A DNA stretch of 64,000 nucleotides from Polaribacter vadi (GCF_018861005.1 NZ_JAHKQL010000004.1:243459-307458); one strand, 5' to 3'; positions 1-9,666 are shown, numbered from the stretch's first letter. Notes: generated by a model not told the origin, from the sequence alone. Numbers and translations are program-made.

Positions 1-36
1 TGAAATTGGGACTTTTTTATTTAAAATATTTTTGTA

Positions 37-924
37 TTATTCTGCTAAAGCAGCTCCACTAGCAGTAACAGATCTATCGATTTTACGCATTAAACCTTGT
101 AAAACTTTACCTGGCCCAACTTCTATAAATTCTTTTCCACCATCTGTAATCATTGCTTGTACACACTGTGTCCATTTTACTGGTGCAGTTAATTGAGCAA
201 TTAGATTTTCTTTAATTTCCTCTGGATTTGTAACTGCTTTTGCAACCACATTTTGATACACAGCACAAGTTGGCTTGCTAAAAGTTGTTGCTTCTATTGC
301 AGCAGCTAATTCTTCTCTTGCAGGCTCCATCATTGGCGAGTGAAATGCACCACCAACTGGTAATAACAATGCTCTTCTTGCTCCTTTTTCTGTTAAAACT
401 TCACAAGCTTTTTCTACTGCTTCAATTTCTCCAGAAATTACTAATTGACCTGGACAATTGTAATTTGCAGCTACTACTACTCCATCAATTTCTGCACAAG
501 TATCTTCTACCACTTTATCTTCTAAACCTAAAACTGCTGCCATTGTTGATGGTGCAATTTCACAAGCTTTTTGCATTGCTAAAGCTCTTTTAGAAACCAA
601 TTTTAATCCGTCTTCAAAAGATAAAACTCCGTTTGCAACTAAAGCTGATAATTCTCCTAAAGAATGACCTGCAACCATTTCTGGTTGAAAAGAATCACCT
701 AAAACTTTAGCTAAAATTACAGAATGCAAAAAAATTGCTGGTTGTGTAACTTTGGTTTCTTTTAATTGTTCAGCTGTACCTTCGAACATAATATCTGTAA
801 TTGAAAAGCCTAAAATATCGTTTGCTTTTTCAAAATATTCTTGTGCTAAAGGTGATTTTTCGTATAAATCTAATCCCATTCCTGTGAATTGAGCTCCTTG
901 ACCTGGAAAAATATATGCTTTCAT
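37..924 (-). CDS. fabD: malonyl-CoA:ACP transacylase FabD
   Basis: This cytoplasmic enzyme moves malonyl groups from CoA to acyl carrier protein and so feeds fatty acid elongation. The 295 residues match the usual family length. The opening PGQGAQ motif, the nucleophile Ser88 in GHSLGE and the catalytic His in GAFHSP near residue 197 are all visible. It is followed on the same strand, after the window edge, by unseen sequence; the gene upstream (crotonase family) is separated by about 60 bases, so a shared operon is possible but not shown. Assignment by motif is very secure. Confidence 0.96.
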   Translation of the reverse strand: MKAYIFPGQGAQFTGMGLDLYEKSPLAQEYFEKANDILGFSITDIMFEGTAEQLKETKVTQPAIFLHSVILAKVLGDSFQPEMVAGHSLGELSALVANGVLSFEDGLKLVSKRALAMQKACEIAPSTMAAVLGLEDKVVEDTCAEIDGVVVAANYNCPGQLVISGEIEAVEKACEVLTEKGARRALLLPVGGAFHSPMMEPAREELAAAIEATTFSKPTCAVYQNVVAKAVTNPEEIKENLIAQLTAPVKWTQCVQAMITDGGKEFIEVGPGKVLQGLMRKIDRSVTASGAALAE

Positions 925-987
925 TTATTTTTTGTTTAATTTTTTAACTTGTAATCGCCTGCGAAAATAATCAATTTATAAATTAGA

Positions 988-1689
988 TTAGGCATCTATA
1001 GAAATAGTTCCTTTTGCATCTAACTCAATTGCATTTAACAACGCTTCTAAATGGGGTTTTCTAACTTTTAATTTTGTAGCTGCGTGTGCTTTTTTGTTTA
1101 ATTTAGAAAACATATTTGCTACCTTAATTGCAGTTGGTAATAAAGCTTCTTCTGGAACAATTAGATCTAAAAACCCAGCTTTTACAGCATCCTTTGAATT
1201 AAATATTTCTGAATTATTTACAGCTCTGTTTAAATATACTTCTGATAAACGAGAATTTGCAATGGCAATACCAGCATTATGCATTGTCATACCAATCATA
1301 ACTTCGTTTAAACCGATTTTAAAATCGCCATCTACCCCAATTCTATAGTCTGCTGATAATAATAAAAAAGCTCCTTTTGCAATTGCATGACCATTACAAG
1401 CAACAATAATTGGTTTAGAAAAAGACAACATTCTTAATGATAGTTGCGAACCTTTTGTAACCAACTCTAATGCAGATTCAGGTGATTTTGTCATCACTTT
1501 TAAATCAAATCCTCCTGAAAAAATTCCTTGTGTACCTGTGAGAATTACAATTTTATTTTCTTGTTCTGCTTTGTCTAAACTTGTGTTTAAACCTTCAATA
1601 ACTTCATGAGAAATGGCATTTGCTTTTCCGTTATTAATGGTAATTATTGCGTAATTTTCATTAGGTTGATAGGTTACGAATTCATTCAT
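988..1689 (-). CDS. enoyl-CoA hydratase/isomerase (crotonase) family protein
   Basis: This is a 233-residue crotonase-fold protein, a little shorter than the typical 255-260. The oxyanion-hole segments are present as FSGGFDL near residue 58 and the NGHAIAKGAF stretch near residue 100. LNEVMIGM carries the Glu that lies near the hydratase catalytic position. The second loop reads AKG rather than the common GGG, so substrate and reaction (hydratase, isomerase or another acyl-CoA chemistry) cannot be named. It lies upstream of fabD on the same strand, which fits acyl-CoA metabolism but does not prove a shared pathway. Confidence 0.82.
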   Translation of the reverse strand: MNEFVTYQPNENYAIITINNGKANAISHEVIEGLNTSLDKAEQENKIVILTGTQGIFSGGFDLKVMTKSPESALELVTKGSQLSLRMLSFSKPIIVACNGHAIAKGAFLLLSADYRIGVDGDFKIGLNEVMIGMTMHNAGIAIANSRLSEVYLNRAVNNSEIFNSKDAVKAGFLDLIVPEEALLPTAIKVANMFSKLNKKAHAATKLKVRKPHLEALLNAIELDAKGTISIDA

Positions 1690-1756
1690 TTATTAGGATT
1701 TTAATTGTTCTCGATGCAAATTTATTCATTCTTCATAAATTCACTCGAACTGACAT

Positions 1757-2128
1757 TTATATAAATTTCACCAAATACATTCCTGCAAAAACAGCCAAAA
1801 AGCCAACCACAAAACTTGCTATTGTGTAAAAGGCAAAAGAAGTAAAATCTCCTGATTTTAGAAAGATATGGTTTTCATACGCAAAAGTAGAAAATGTAGT
1901 AAAACCACCACAAAAACCAGTTGCTAATAATAAAGTATGATTTTGGCTAAGTGCATTATTTTTGGCAGCGTAACCTAAAATAAACCCTATAAAAAGACTA
2001 CCTAAAATATTGGCTACAAATGTGCCATAAGGTATTCCGTTTTCTGAATTATTTAGCCATTTACCAATTAAAAATCGTAAAACACTACCAAAACCACCAC
2101 CAATAAAAACGAATAATAAACTTTTCAT
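1757..2128 (-). CDS. crcB: fluoride ion exporter CrcB/Fluc
   Basis: This 123-residue protein has four predicted membrane helices. It carries the family signatures GGGFGSVLRF at the N-terminus, NILGSLFIGF, and GFCGGFTTFSTFAYE in the third helix, the Phe/Thr-rich segment that lines the fluoride pore. Such proteins form dual-topology dimers in the inner membrane and expel fluoride. Only one copy is seen, as expected for the homodimeric type. Its ATG overlaps the stop codon of the upstream DoxX-family gene (TAATG), so the two are translationally coupled. No fluoride riboswitch is evident just upstream because that position is coding. Confidence 0.95.
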   Translation of the reverse strand: MKSLLFVFIGGGFGSVLRFLIGKWLNNSENGIPYGTFVANILGSLFIGFILGYAAKNNALSQNHTLLLATGFCGGFTTFSTFAYENHIFLKSGDFTSFAFYTIASFVVGFLAVFAGMYLVKFI

Positions 2129-3090
2129 TATAGTTCTATATCGTCAATATCTGACCAGTTTTTCTTTTCTGTAACTGTTCCGTTTTTTAAAATCATTATT
2201 CCAGGATTTGCTCTAATCATTGTTTTTAGAGTGGTTTCATCACAGAATAAAACCTCGAAAGGTAAATTGTATTTCTTAATTGTTAAATCAATAATATCAG
2301 AAAAAGAGGCAGAAGCACCATAAACTTTGTAACCTTTTTGCATGGCTTCTTCAGAAATCTTTTTTACCTCTGGAAAAGCATTATAATCCGATTTTTCGAA
2401 ACTAGACATAATAATTAGCATTACTTTATCCATTTTTAGAATTTGAGGTGCTAAATCATTTTGTGCATTTTCTAACATAAAATCATGAACTGGAGGTATT
2501 TCTCCATCATCTTTATACTCCATTCCTTCTGGTAAGTTTTTACCAATAGCATACGCTCTAAAATCGATTATTGGTAAATGTGCTAAGACATAATAAGTAA
2601 TAAATGAAGAAATAATTAGCGAAACAAATACAATCTGAAAAGGAATAAACTTTTTTGCTATCGGTTTTATGTACTTAATTTTAAAGCCAATAAAGAAGAT
2701 TAAAATTGTAAGAGCTACGTCTTTATAAAATGTTTCCCAAGGTTTTAATTTTATAGCATCACCAAAACAACCACAATCTGTAACTTTATCATAATAAGCA
2801 GAATACCAAGTTAAAAACAAGAATATTAAAATAATTATTTTTAAACTTATTACTGTAAATTTCGGTTTCCAGCCCACTAATAAAGCTACCCCTAAAACAA
2901 TTTCTGCAATGATTAGAATAATAGAAAATGTTAATGCATAAGGAATTAGAAATTCCATATTTAAAACACCTTCAGAAAAATATTCTTCGAATTTATATTG
3001 AGAACCAATTGGATCTACCAATTTTACAAATCCTGAAAAAATAAATAAGACACCTACTATAATTCTTGCTAATTGTACGAGTATTTTCAT
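2128..3090 (-). CDS. DoxX-family membrane protein with C-terminal thioredoxin-like domain
   Basis: About four hydrophobic helices fill residues 1-130 (DoxX/MauE-like: the ARIIVGVLFIFSGFVKLVDP start is typical), followed by another membrane segment near 150-170. The C-terminal part, about 215-320, looks like a thioredoxin fold involved in redox or peroxiredoxin-type chemistry (MLIIMSSFEKS, then NPGIMILKNGTV), but no CxxC pair is present there. Related Bacteroidetes proteins are widely conserved and of unknown function. The single Cys pair in the membrane part (TDCGCFGDA) is a possible redox site. It is coupled to crcB by overlapping stop and start codons. Confidence 0.8.
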   Translation of the reverse strand: MKILVQLARIIVGVLFIFSGFVKLVDPIGSQYKFEEYFSEGVLNMEFLIPYALTFSIILIIAEIVLGVALLVGWKPKFTVISLKIIILIFLFLTWYSAYYDKVTDCGCFGDAIKLKPWETFYKDVALTILIFFIGFKIKYIKPIAKKFIPFQIVFVSLIISSFITYYVLAHLPIIDFRAYAIGKNLPEGMEYKDDGEIPPVHDFMLENAQNDLAPQILKMDKVMLIIMSSFEKSDYNAFPEVKKISEEAMQKGYKVYGASASFSDIIDLTIKKYNLPFEVLFCDETTLKTMIRANPGIMILKNGTVTEKKNWSDIDDIEL

Positions 3091-3203
3091 AGTGTAATAA
3101 AATCTTGATGATTAGAAATTTAATTAAATGAATGATATTACAAAGATTGCAAAAATTCTTGTTTTAAATGTTTAATAAAACTTAAAATATTAGTTTAACG
3201 TAT

Positions 3204-4403
3204 TTATAAAACATTTACATCTTCCATACATTTTTTCATCATTTTATAAGTGCGTTCAATATTATTATCTAAGCCAATAGAAAAACGAATTAAACCATCT
3301 GATAACCCCATTTCTTTTTGTTCTTTTTCTGGTATTTCTGAAGATGTAGAACTACCAGGTGCAGAAAATAATGTTTTGTAAAAACCTAAACTTACTGCTA
3401 AATAACCTAAGTTTCTTTGTTGCATTAGCTCCATTAATTCATTTGCTTTTTGCAACGAACCAACATCTATTGTTAACATTCCTCCAAAACCATATTCTAC
3501 ATTCATCATTTGTTTATATAAGGAATTTGAAGGATGACTTTTTAACCCTGGATATACTGTCTTTAATCCATCAGCCTCAAACTTATCAGCTAAAAATATA
3601 GCATTTTTACTATGTTGTTTTATTCTAATATGTAAAGTTCTCATATTTTTTAATATTGAAGCTGCTCTTAAACTATCCATAGTAACACCTAACAACATAC
3701 TTGCACCATCATTTACATTTCTTAGAGCATTTATAAATTCTTTTGTACCACAAACTACACCTCCTACAGTATCTGAAGAACCATTTATAAACTTCGTTAA
3801 ACTATGGCAAACTACATCTGCACCTAATTTTGCAGGAGATATTGACAATGGCGAAAACGAATTATCTACCACTAATTTTAAATTATATTTTTTAGCTAAA
3901 GCTGATAAACCTTTTATATCTGCCACTTCTAATAACGGATTACTTACAGCTTCACAATACAAAACTTTCGTATTTTCTGTTATTGAAGCCTCTACAACAT
4001 CTAAATTTGTGATGTCTATAAAACTAGTTGCTATGCCAAATTTTGGTGTAAAGTTTTTTAAGAATGCGTAAGTGCCTCCATAAATGGTTCTGCTAGAAAT
4101 AATGTGATCTCCAGAACTACAAAGTTGCAATAAAACCGAAGTTATTGCCCCCATACCAGATGCTGTTACATTTGCAGTTTCTGAACCTTCCATTGCTGCT
4201 AGTGCTTCTCCTAAATATAAATTTGATGGTGTTGAATGACGTGAGTATAAATAACAGCCATCTGCATTACCTTCAAAAGTATCAAACATTGTTTTTGCTG
4301 ATAAAAAGGTGTATGTTGATGAATCTGAAATTGATGGATTAACGCCTCCAAATTCTCCAAAATATTGTAAATCTTGAATATTTTCTGCTGGGTTGAATTT
4401 CAT
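3204..4403 (-). CDS. Cys/Met metabolism PLP-dependent enzyme (gamma-lyase-like)
   Basis: This is a 399-residue fold-type I PLP enzyme of the cystathionine/methionine lyase family. The internal aldimine lysine is Lys204 in SLTKFINGSSD, Asp180 supports the pyridine nitrogen, and YSRHSTPS (residues 53-60) binds the phosphate of the neighbouring subunit. Methionine gamma-lyases carry a Cys in the LYGCT loop; here the loop reads IYGGT at 108-111, so methionine gamma-lyase activity is doubtful. A cystathionine or homocysteine lyase, or another gamma-elimination, is equally possible. It is divergent from an Lrp/AsnC regulator, which probably controls it. Confidence 0.85.
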   Translation of the reverse strand: MKFNPAENIQDLQYFGEFGGVNPSISDSSTYTFLSAKTMFDTFEGNADGCYLYSRHSTPSNLYLGEALAAMEGSETANVTASGMGAITSVLLQLCSSGDHIISSRTIYGGTYAFLKNFTPKFGIATSFIDITNLDVVEASITENTKVLYCEAVSNPLLEVADIKGLSALAKKYNLKLVVDNSFSPLSISPAKLGADVVCHSLTKFINGSSDTVGGVVCGTKEFINALRNVNDGASMLLGVTMDSLRAASILKNMRTLHIRIKQHSKNAIFLADKFEADGLKTVYPGLKSHPSNSLYKQMMNVEYGFGGMLTIDVGSLQKANELMELMQQRNLGYLAVSLGFYKTLFSAPGSSTSSEIPEKEQKEMGLSDGLIRFSIGLDNNIERTYKMMKKCMEDVNVL

Positions 4404-4484
4404 AATTAGTAGTTTTATTTACATCAAAAAAACAACTAAAAAGAAATATTATTAACACAATACATTAAATATAGATTATTTATC

Positions 4485-4519
4485 TAAATTTGAGTCACTA
4501 TATAGTTATAAAAACTATA
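4485..4519 (+). promoter_or_regulatory. candidate promoter -7 box and inverted-repeat operator of the Lrp gene
   Basis: TAAATTTG at 4485-4492 fits the Bacteroidetes -7 consensus TAnnTTTG exactly, although no good -33 TTTG is seen at the right distance. A perfect 7-base inverted repeat TATAGTT/AACTATA with a 5-base centre follows at 4501-4519, between the box and the Lrp start. That is a reasonable place for autoregulation by the Lrp-type protein. This is an inference from position and symmetry only. Confidence 0.4.
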
Positions 4520-4559
4520 AAAATTAATTGTGTTTCTACTTTTTAGAAAATTTGTTATT

Positions 4560-5012
4560 ATGGATTCTACTGATAAAAAACTTATTAATTTACTACAAAA
4601 TGATGGTAAACAAACTACAAAGCAACTTTCTTTACAATTAAACCTATCTGTTACTGCTGTTTATGAGCGTATTAAAAAACTAGAAAAGGAAAAGGTAATT
4701 GAAAAATATGTGGCTATCATCAATAGAAATAAAATTGAAAAGTCTTTTTTAGTTTTTTGCCATGTAAAATTAATTCAACATTCTAGAGAATATGTAACCA
4801 CTTTTGAACGTGAAATATCTAAACTAGAAGAAGTTTCAGAATGTTTTCACGTAAGTGGAGATTATGATTATATTTTAAAAATATATGTTAAGGATATGGA
4901 TACTTATAGAAATTTTATGGTTAGTAAATTAACAGCCATAAAATATATTGGAAGTACCCATAGCACTTTTACTATTAAGGAAGTTAAAAACACAACCTCA
5001 ATTAATTTATAA
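4560..5012 (+). CDS. Lrp/AsnC family transcriptional regulator
   Basis: The N-terminal winged helix (DKKLINLLQNDGKQTTKQLS, then LSVTAVYERIKKLE) and the C-terminal RAM effector-binding domain (about residues 60-145) are both clear. The protein is about 150 residues, the family norm. I start at the ATG giving MDSTDKKL; an upstream GTG at 4530 adds ten residues that fit the family poorly. It is divergently transcribed from the PLP lyase, a common layout for an amino-acid-sensing local regulator of a degradative gene. The effector cannot be named from sequence. Confidence 0.93.
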   Translation: MDSTDKKLINLLQNDGKQTTKQLSLQLNLSVTAVYERIKKLEKEKVIEKYVAIINRNKIEKSFLVFCHVKLIQHSREYVTTFEREISKLEEVSECFHVSGDYDYILKIYVKDMDTYRNFMVSKLTAIKYIGSTHSTFTIKEVKNTTSINL

Positions 5013-5022
5013 AATTAGAATT

Positions 5023-6984
5023 TTACTGTTTTACTAAAACTATTTTTTCTGTCTGTTTTTGTACCATTTTACCATAGAAATCTTTTAAATATGCATAAAA
5101 CTGAACAGGAATTATAGATGAATTAAATTGTAAAACAGAAACTGTCTTTATTTTATTGCCATTTTGTGTAACATGATATTTAAAAATTCCATAATTATTT
5201 GGTAATCCAATTGCTAATGTTTCTGGCAATTTTTCTACAGCATAACCATCTGGAATATTTATCGAAACAATATTTTTATCTTGCCAAGCAGTAGCAAAAT
5301 CTATCGGATATTTACGTTCAGATAGTTTAAAAGGGTTTTTACGTTTTGTTAAAAACAAAGAAGGTTCAATATATAGTTTGTTTCCAATTTGCTCTATTAA
5401 ATCTTCGTTTGTAAACTTTACATTTCTAATAATTTGTTTCTCTAATTTTTCTTTGTTAACTATTTTAAAATCTTCGATTTCTAAATTATTATTCTCTTCA
5501 TATTTAGTAATTAATTCTTCTTCTTTAAGATGATTGTTATTTTTTCTGAAGTTTAAGGCATTTAAATTACCATATTTGGTTCTAATTAAACCTTCAATCA
5601 TAAAATCATCAGTAATTTTAACCATTATCATATTTTCTTCAGTAGCATGGATTTCTGTTGATAATTTTATCCAAGAAGAATTACCATTTTCAGCTACAAC
5701 TCTACCTTGCCAATTTAAAGCTCTAATTGGTAAAATATTTGGTGTACTATATTGTTCAGTGGCATCTAACAATATATTAGTATTGTTTGCCATTTGCACA
5801 ACAGAAATAACATAATCGAAACCTTTTAAAGTTGGGAAAAATGGAACTCCATTTCCTTGCGAACTTATTAAAACAGGATTGGCATTTAAACCTGCAGAAC
5901 GTAACATAGAAGTTAATATTAAATTGATATCTGCCACATTACCAGAATTTTCTTTATAGGCAGTTTTTACACCTTTATCTGAATATTTTCCATAAAAACC
6001 GTTCCACTTAACTTTGCTTTTTACAAATTCGAAAATGGCTACAATCTTTTGGTTTTCAGTTGTATTCTCTGCTAGAATTTTTGCCAAGTCATCTTTATAA
6101 TAACTAGATTTATTGAGTTCGTTTCCAAAAGATGATGATTCATAAATTTGTTTACTAATATTTTCCCAAGTTGTGGAATAATTCTTTAAATCTCCACCAA
6201 TACTTAAAAAATCGGTCTGTGCTAATTCAAATTTCATTCCTCCTCTATAGTTATATATATTCGCTACATACGACTCGTCATTTCTTAACGCTGGTATATC
6301 TTTACCATCAAAATAAAAAACATTTATCCTATATGATAAATCTCCAATTCTACCAGTTTTAGATGATTCTTTCATAGGAACCATATAATAACCTTTATTC
6401 ATTTTATTAAACTTATAATACTCTGGAAACTCAACTTGACTACTTAATTTTTTTATAGGTATCCCTTTTTGAAATTGAATATCTGCAATAGAAGTTGCAT
6501 AAGGTGATGAAATTTTATATTTAATATCTAAAACACAACCTTCTTTAATTTTAGGCATTGTTATTTTTACACTACTATTATATTTATTTATTTTCTCTTT
6601 AAAAATTCCTTCTTTAGAGAGTTTTTCTTTAATTAATTTACCATTTTCTAAATAAAATGTATAGCCTTTAATACTACTTACAGATTCTGAATCACCAGAA
6701 TCTGGTTTATAATATTTTATTGATGTTGTAGCATAATCAAAACCTTCTTTGGTATAAATCTTAATTCTGTGATGTATTTCTGTGATTAATTGAAAGCCTT
6801 GATTTTGTGAATAATTAAAAAATGATCTTCTGTATTTATATAAATATGCAGCATCTGCTGTAGAATCTAAAGGATAAAATTCTTCTTCTAATTCTTCTTT
6901 TGATACTTTACCAAACTTATAATCTTGGGCTACTAATGATAATTGTAAAAAAACTACTAATACTACTAAAATGCTCTTTTTCAT
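5023..6984 (-). CDS. DUF3857 / transglutaminase-like periplasmic protein, catalytic Cys missing
   Basis: This 653-residue exported protein has a signal peptide (MKKSILVVLVVFLQLSLVAQ). It has an N-terminal DUF3857 domain (about 60-220), a transglutaminase-like core (about 290-420) and a C-terminal beta-rich DUF3858-like region. The core reads KENSGNVADINLILTSMLRSAGL where active relatives have a Cys shortly before the Asp, so it is probably not a working transglutaminase or protease. It lies two bases downstream of its paralogue at 6987, so the two are one operon and may act as a pair. Substrate is unknown. Confidence 0.82.
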   Translation of the reverse strand: MKKSILVVLVVFLQLSLVAQDYKFGKVSKEELEEEFYPLDSTADAAYLYKYRRSFFNYSQNQGFQLITEIHHRIKIYTKEGFDYATTSIKYYKPDSGDSESVSSIKGYTFYLENGKLIKEKLSKEGIFKEKINKYNSSVKITMPKIKEGCVLDIKYKISSPYATSIADIQFQKGIPIKKLSSQVEFPEYYKFNKMNKGYYMVPMKESSKTGRIGDLSYRINVFYFDGKDIPALRNDESYVANIYNYRGGMKFELAQTDFLSIGGDLKNYSTTWENISKQIYESSSFGNELNKSSYYKDDLAKILAENTTENQKIVAIFEFVKSKVKWNGFYGKYSDKGVKTAYKENSGNVADINLILTSMLRSAGLNANPVLISSQGNGVPFFPTLKGFDYVISVVQMANNTNILLDATEQYSTPNILPIRALNWQGRVVAENGNSSWIKLSTEIHATEENMIMVKITDDFMIEGLIRTKYGNLNALNFRKNNNHLKEEELITKYEENNNLEIEDFKIVNKEKLEKQIIRNVKFTNEDLIEQIGNKLYIEPSLFLTKRKNPFKLSERKYPIDFATAWQDKNIVSINIPDGYAVEKLPETLAIGLPNNYGIFKYHVTQNGNKIKTVSVLQFNSSIIPVQFYAYLKDFYGKMVQKQTEKIVLVKQ

Positions 6985-6986
6985 GG

Positions 6987-8903
6987 TTACTTTTTAATAA
7001 GTGCTATTCTTAAATTTTCTGATTTTGCAATACTTCTTCTAAAACTTCTATAAGCTTTGTAATCTTCTTTTGGATGCACACCTTCTTTCATCAAAATTTC
7101 TTTTTTGTAAGAAAAAGTAGATTCATCTATTTTATGAAAGCTTATTTTATAAGTACCAAACTTGGTAGATAATTCTTTGTTTTCTGGTATATATTCTAAT
7201 TTATAAGAATCAGGAATTTTAATAGTATATTCATCTACATCTTTATAACCTCTGCTAATTTTTAAGGGTAAATTTCTTTTTCTATACCTTTTTGGGATGT
7301 AACTTTCTTTGTTAAATATATTTACTCGAAATAAATATTCGGTTTCGTTTACTGATGCAAAACTTTTTATAGAAAGCCCCAAATCTTCTGTAAAAACCAC
7401 ATTTTCTTTGTCGTTATTTAATTGATAAGCATCTACCTCTAAATTATTATTATAACTCCAAACATTCGATTTGTAGTTTTTAATCAATTCTTCATCAGTA
7501 TAGTTTTCGAAGTAAAATTTATCATCATACTGAATCCCTTTTGATGTTCTTTTTAAAGTAGCTTTTACATCTCCTTGAGCTGTTAATTCTATTTCTCCTT
7601 TTATTGTTTGTAGGTTTACTTCGTCTGTATAAGAGGCCGTTCTTTTAATAATTCCGCCTTCTGGAGTAACCACTAATACATCTCTATCATCTGTAAAATC
7701 GCCTAAAAACCCAAAAGGCATGGTCTGACTTGTACATTCTAACCAAATATCATTACCATTATTAGGTACATTTAAGATAACATGATTTCCTTGAATGGAT
7801 GAAAAATCTTTGTCTAAATTTCTTCTTTCTTTTGCATAAACTACAGTATAATAAGAAGTAACACCAACAACATCTAGCAAAGCTTTTGTGTAATTAGATA
7901 ACCCTTTACAATCTCCATAACCAACTTGATCTACTTTATTTGCAGCAATAGGTTCCCAACCACCAATACCAACTTGTACACTGATATATCTGGTTTTATT
8001 TTGCATAAATTCATATACAATTTTTGTTTTTTCTACATCTGTTTTGGCATCTTTTACTAAATCTAATAATTTATATTTAGTAGCATCATCAATAACATCT
8101 CTACCTACTAAAAGCGATTCGTGCATCCATTTACCAAACTCTTTCCAATTTGTAGCTTCACCATAAACACCTTTTAAACTAAATTTGTTTAATGCAATTT
8201 TAACTATTGGTAAAATATCTCTGTAAGCAGGACTTTGATTTTCGTATTCTAAAGCAGTTTTCTTTGCCAAGGAATAATTTAATTCAGTATCAGATTCATT
8301 TTTTTCAATATTATAATCTGTAAAGTTGGTTTCTTTAATTCGCCAAGGAATAGCTTTCGGATTTTTTAAAGTATAACTACTTTTTTCTACTGATACATAG
8401 TAACCATTTACTGGACTCCACCAAGGAATAAAACCAGTTGTAGACGTTCTGTATTCTGATTCAAAAACTAATGTATAAGGATAAGAAATTGGAGTATAAT
8501 CTATATATTTAACTCTAGCATCAGAATACAAAGTACCACCATCAACTGCACTTACATCTATAAAATCTCTTTCTTTAAACTTTTTAATTTCGTTGCCAAA
8601 AGCGTCGTAAATAATAGCTGTGAGGTTGGTTATTTTGGTATCATTATCATAACTCTCATAAATACCAGCGTCTGAATTACCAAGTTTATTTAGTACAGTT
8701 ACTACCATTTTTTTGGAAACAACCATTCTATTTACATCTTCTATAGTAATCTCTGTAATATTGTTTCTAACAACAGCATTTGCATCTTCTTTTAATTCTG
8801 GTGGAATTGTAAATGCAGTTAACTCACTAATTTGTGAGAACGTATTTAAAGTAAGTAAAAATAATACTGCTAGCAGTGAGTTGGGGTATTTATCTTTTAT
8901 CAT
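6987..8903 (-). CDS. DUF3857 / transglutaminase-like periplasmic protein, catalytic Cys present
   Basis: The family architecture is the same as the downstream paralogue: signal peptide (LLAVLFLLTLNTFSQ), DUF3857, transglutaminase-like core, C-terminal beta region. Here the core keeps GYGDCKGLSNY with the expected Cys, and a candidate His in QGNHVILNV followed by acidic residues, so catalysis is plausible. I use the ATG at 8903; an upstream TTG at 8921 would add six residues. It forms a two-gene operon with the gene at 5023. Proteins of this kind are common in Flavobacteriaceae and their substrates are not established. Confidence 0.82.
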   Translation of the reverse strand: MIKDKYPNSLLAVLFLLTLNTFSQISELTAFTIPPELKEDANAVVRNNITEITIEDVNRMVVSKKMVVTVLNKLGNSDAGIYESYDNDTKITNLTAIIYDAFGNEIKKFKERDFIDVSAVDGGTLYSDARVKYIDYTPISYPYTLVFESEYRTSTTGFIPWWSPVNGYYVSVEKSSYTLKNPKAIPWRIKETNFTDYNIEKNESDTELNYSLAKKTALEYENQSPAYRDILPIVKIALNKFSLKGVYGEATNWKEFGKWMHESLLVGRDVIDDATKYKLLDLVKDAKTDVEKTKIVYEFMQNKTRYISVQVGIGGWEPIAANKVDQVGYGDCKGLSNYTKALLDVVGVTSYYTVVYAKERRNLDKDFSSIQGNHVILNVPNNGNDIWLECTSQTMPFGFLGDFTDDRDVLVVTPEGGIIKRTASYTDEVNLQTIKGEIELTAQGDVKATLKRTSKGIQYDDKFYFENYTDEELIKNYKSNVWSYNNNLEVDAYQLNNDKENVVFTEDLGLSIKSFASVNETEYLFRVNIFNKESYIPKRYRKRNLPLKISRGYKDVDEYTIKIPDSYKLEYIPENKELSTKFGTYKISFHKIDESTFSYKKEILMKEGVHPKEDYKAYRSFRRSIAKSENLRIALIKK

Positions 8904-8988
8904 AGATTTTTTAAATAGCAATGCAATTTAAAAAAAAAAACCAAAACTAAAAGTTCTGGGTTTAAATAATTTTAATGATAAATAAAAT

Positions 8989-9627
8989 TTATGCCTTTGT
9001 TTTTACTTCAAAAGATAATTCCATCATATCATCTATAAACTTATCTTTTAAATTATCGAAAAAAGATTTAGATCCGTGTTTTACATTAAAATCTGCTCTG
9101 TTTATATTAAATGTTTCGCTTTTAAAAGTGGTAACACCACCTTCTGTAGAAACAGTTGCAGGTATTGTTATACTTTTAGTTACATCTTTAATTTGTAAAT
9201 TACCTGTTACATGTAATTTACCCTCTTTAGGCTCTACATTAGTAATTACAAATGTTGATGTTGGGTAAGTTTCTACATCAAAAAAGTCTGCATTTTTTAA
9301 GTGACCTTCTAACTTTGCAGCACCTCCACTACCTTTCATATCTGAGTTTGTAATTGTAGTTAAATCTACTACAAATTCACCACCTTTTAAAGTACCTTCT
9401 TCTAATAACAAACCTCCACTTTTTAAAGCTACAGTTCCATCATGTGCTCCACCTGGTTTTGTTCCTTTCCAAGTTAATACTGATATAGCAGTATCTACAT
9501 TATTTAATTCAGAAACATTTACTTCTACTTTTACAGCTTCGTTAGTAGCTACTTTTTCTTTTTTTTCGCTTTTACAAGCTGTTAAAACTGATGCTACAAC
9601 TGCTAATGATAAAACTAATTTTTTCAT
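8989..9627 (-). CDS. YceI family lipoprotein
   Basis: The protein has a lipoprotein signal peptide with lipobox ending at Cys18 (SVLTAC), then a charged linker, then a YceI beta-barrel domain (about 45-212). That fold binds isoprenoid or fatty-acid-like lipids in a central tube. Recognisable family segments are GGLLLEEGTLKGGEFVVD, HLKNADFFDVETYPTSTF and the C-terminal FNVKHGS. It sits alone. CAAATATA at 9667-9674 is an exact -7 promoter match on the minus strand (TATATTTG). The cargo cannot be told from sequence. Confidence 0.9.
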   Translation of the reverse strand: MKKLVLSLAVVASVLTACKSEKKEKVATNEAVKVEVNVSELNNVDTAISVLTWKGTKPGGAHDGTVALKSGGLLLEEGTLKGGEFVVDLTTITNSDMKGSGGAAKLEGHLKNADFFDVETYPTSTFVITNVEPKEGKLHVTGNLQIKDVTKSITIPATVSTEGGVTTFKSETFNINRADFNVKHGSKSFFDNLKDKFIDDMMELSFEVKTKA

Positions 9628-9666
9628 TTTTTATAAATTTTAAGATTGGTTATTTATTTTCCATGG

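Noticed and set aside
285..593. Leucine-rich plus-strand frames opposite real genes (for example inside fabD, aroG fusion, metH, cysN)
   Set aside because: They are antisense reflections of Lys/Glu/Asn-rich minus-strand genes in an AT-rich genome.
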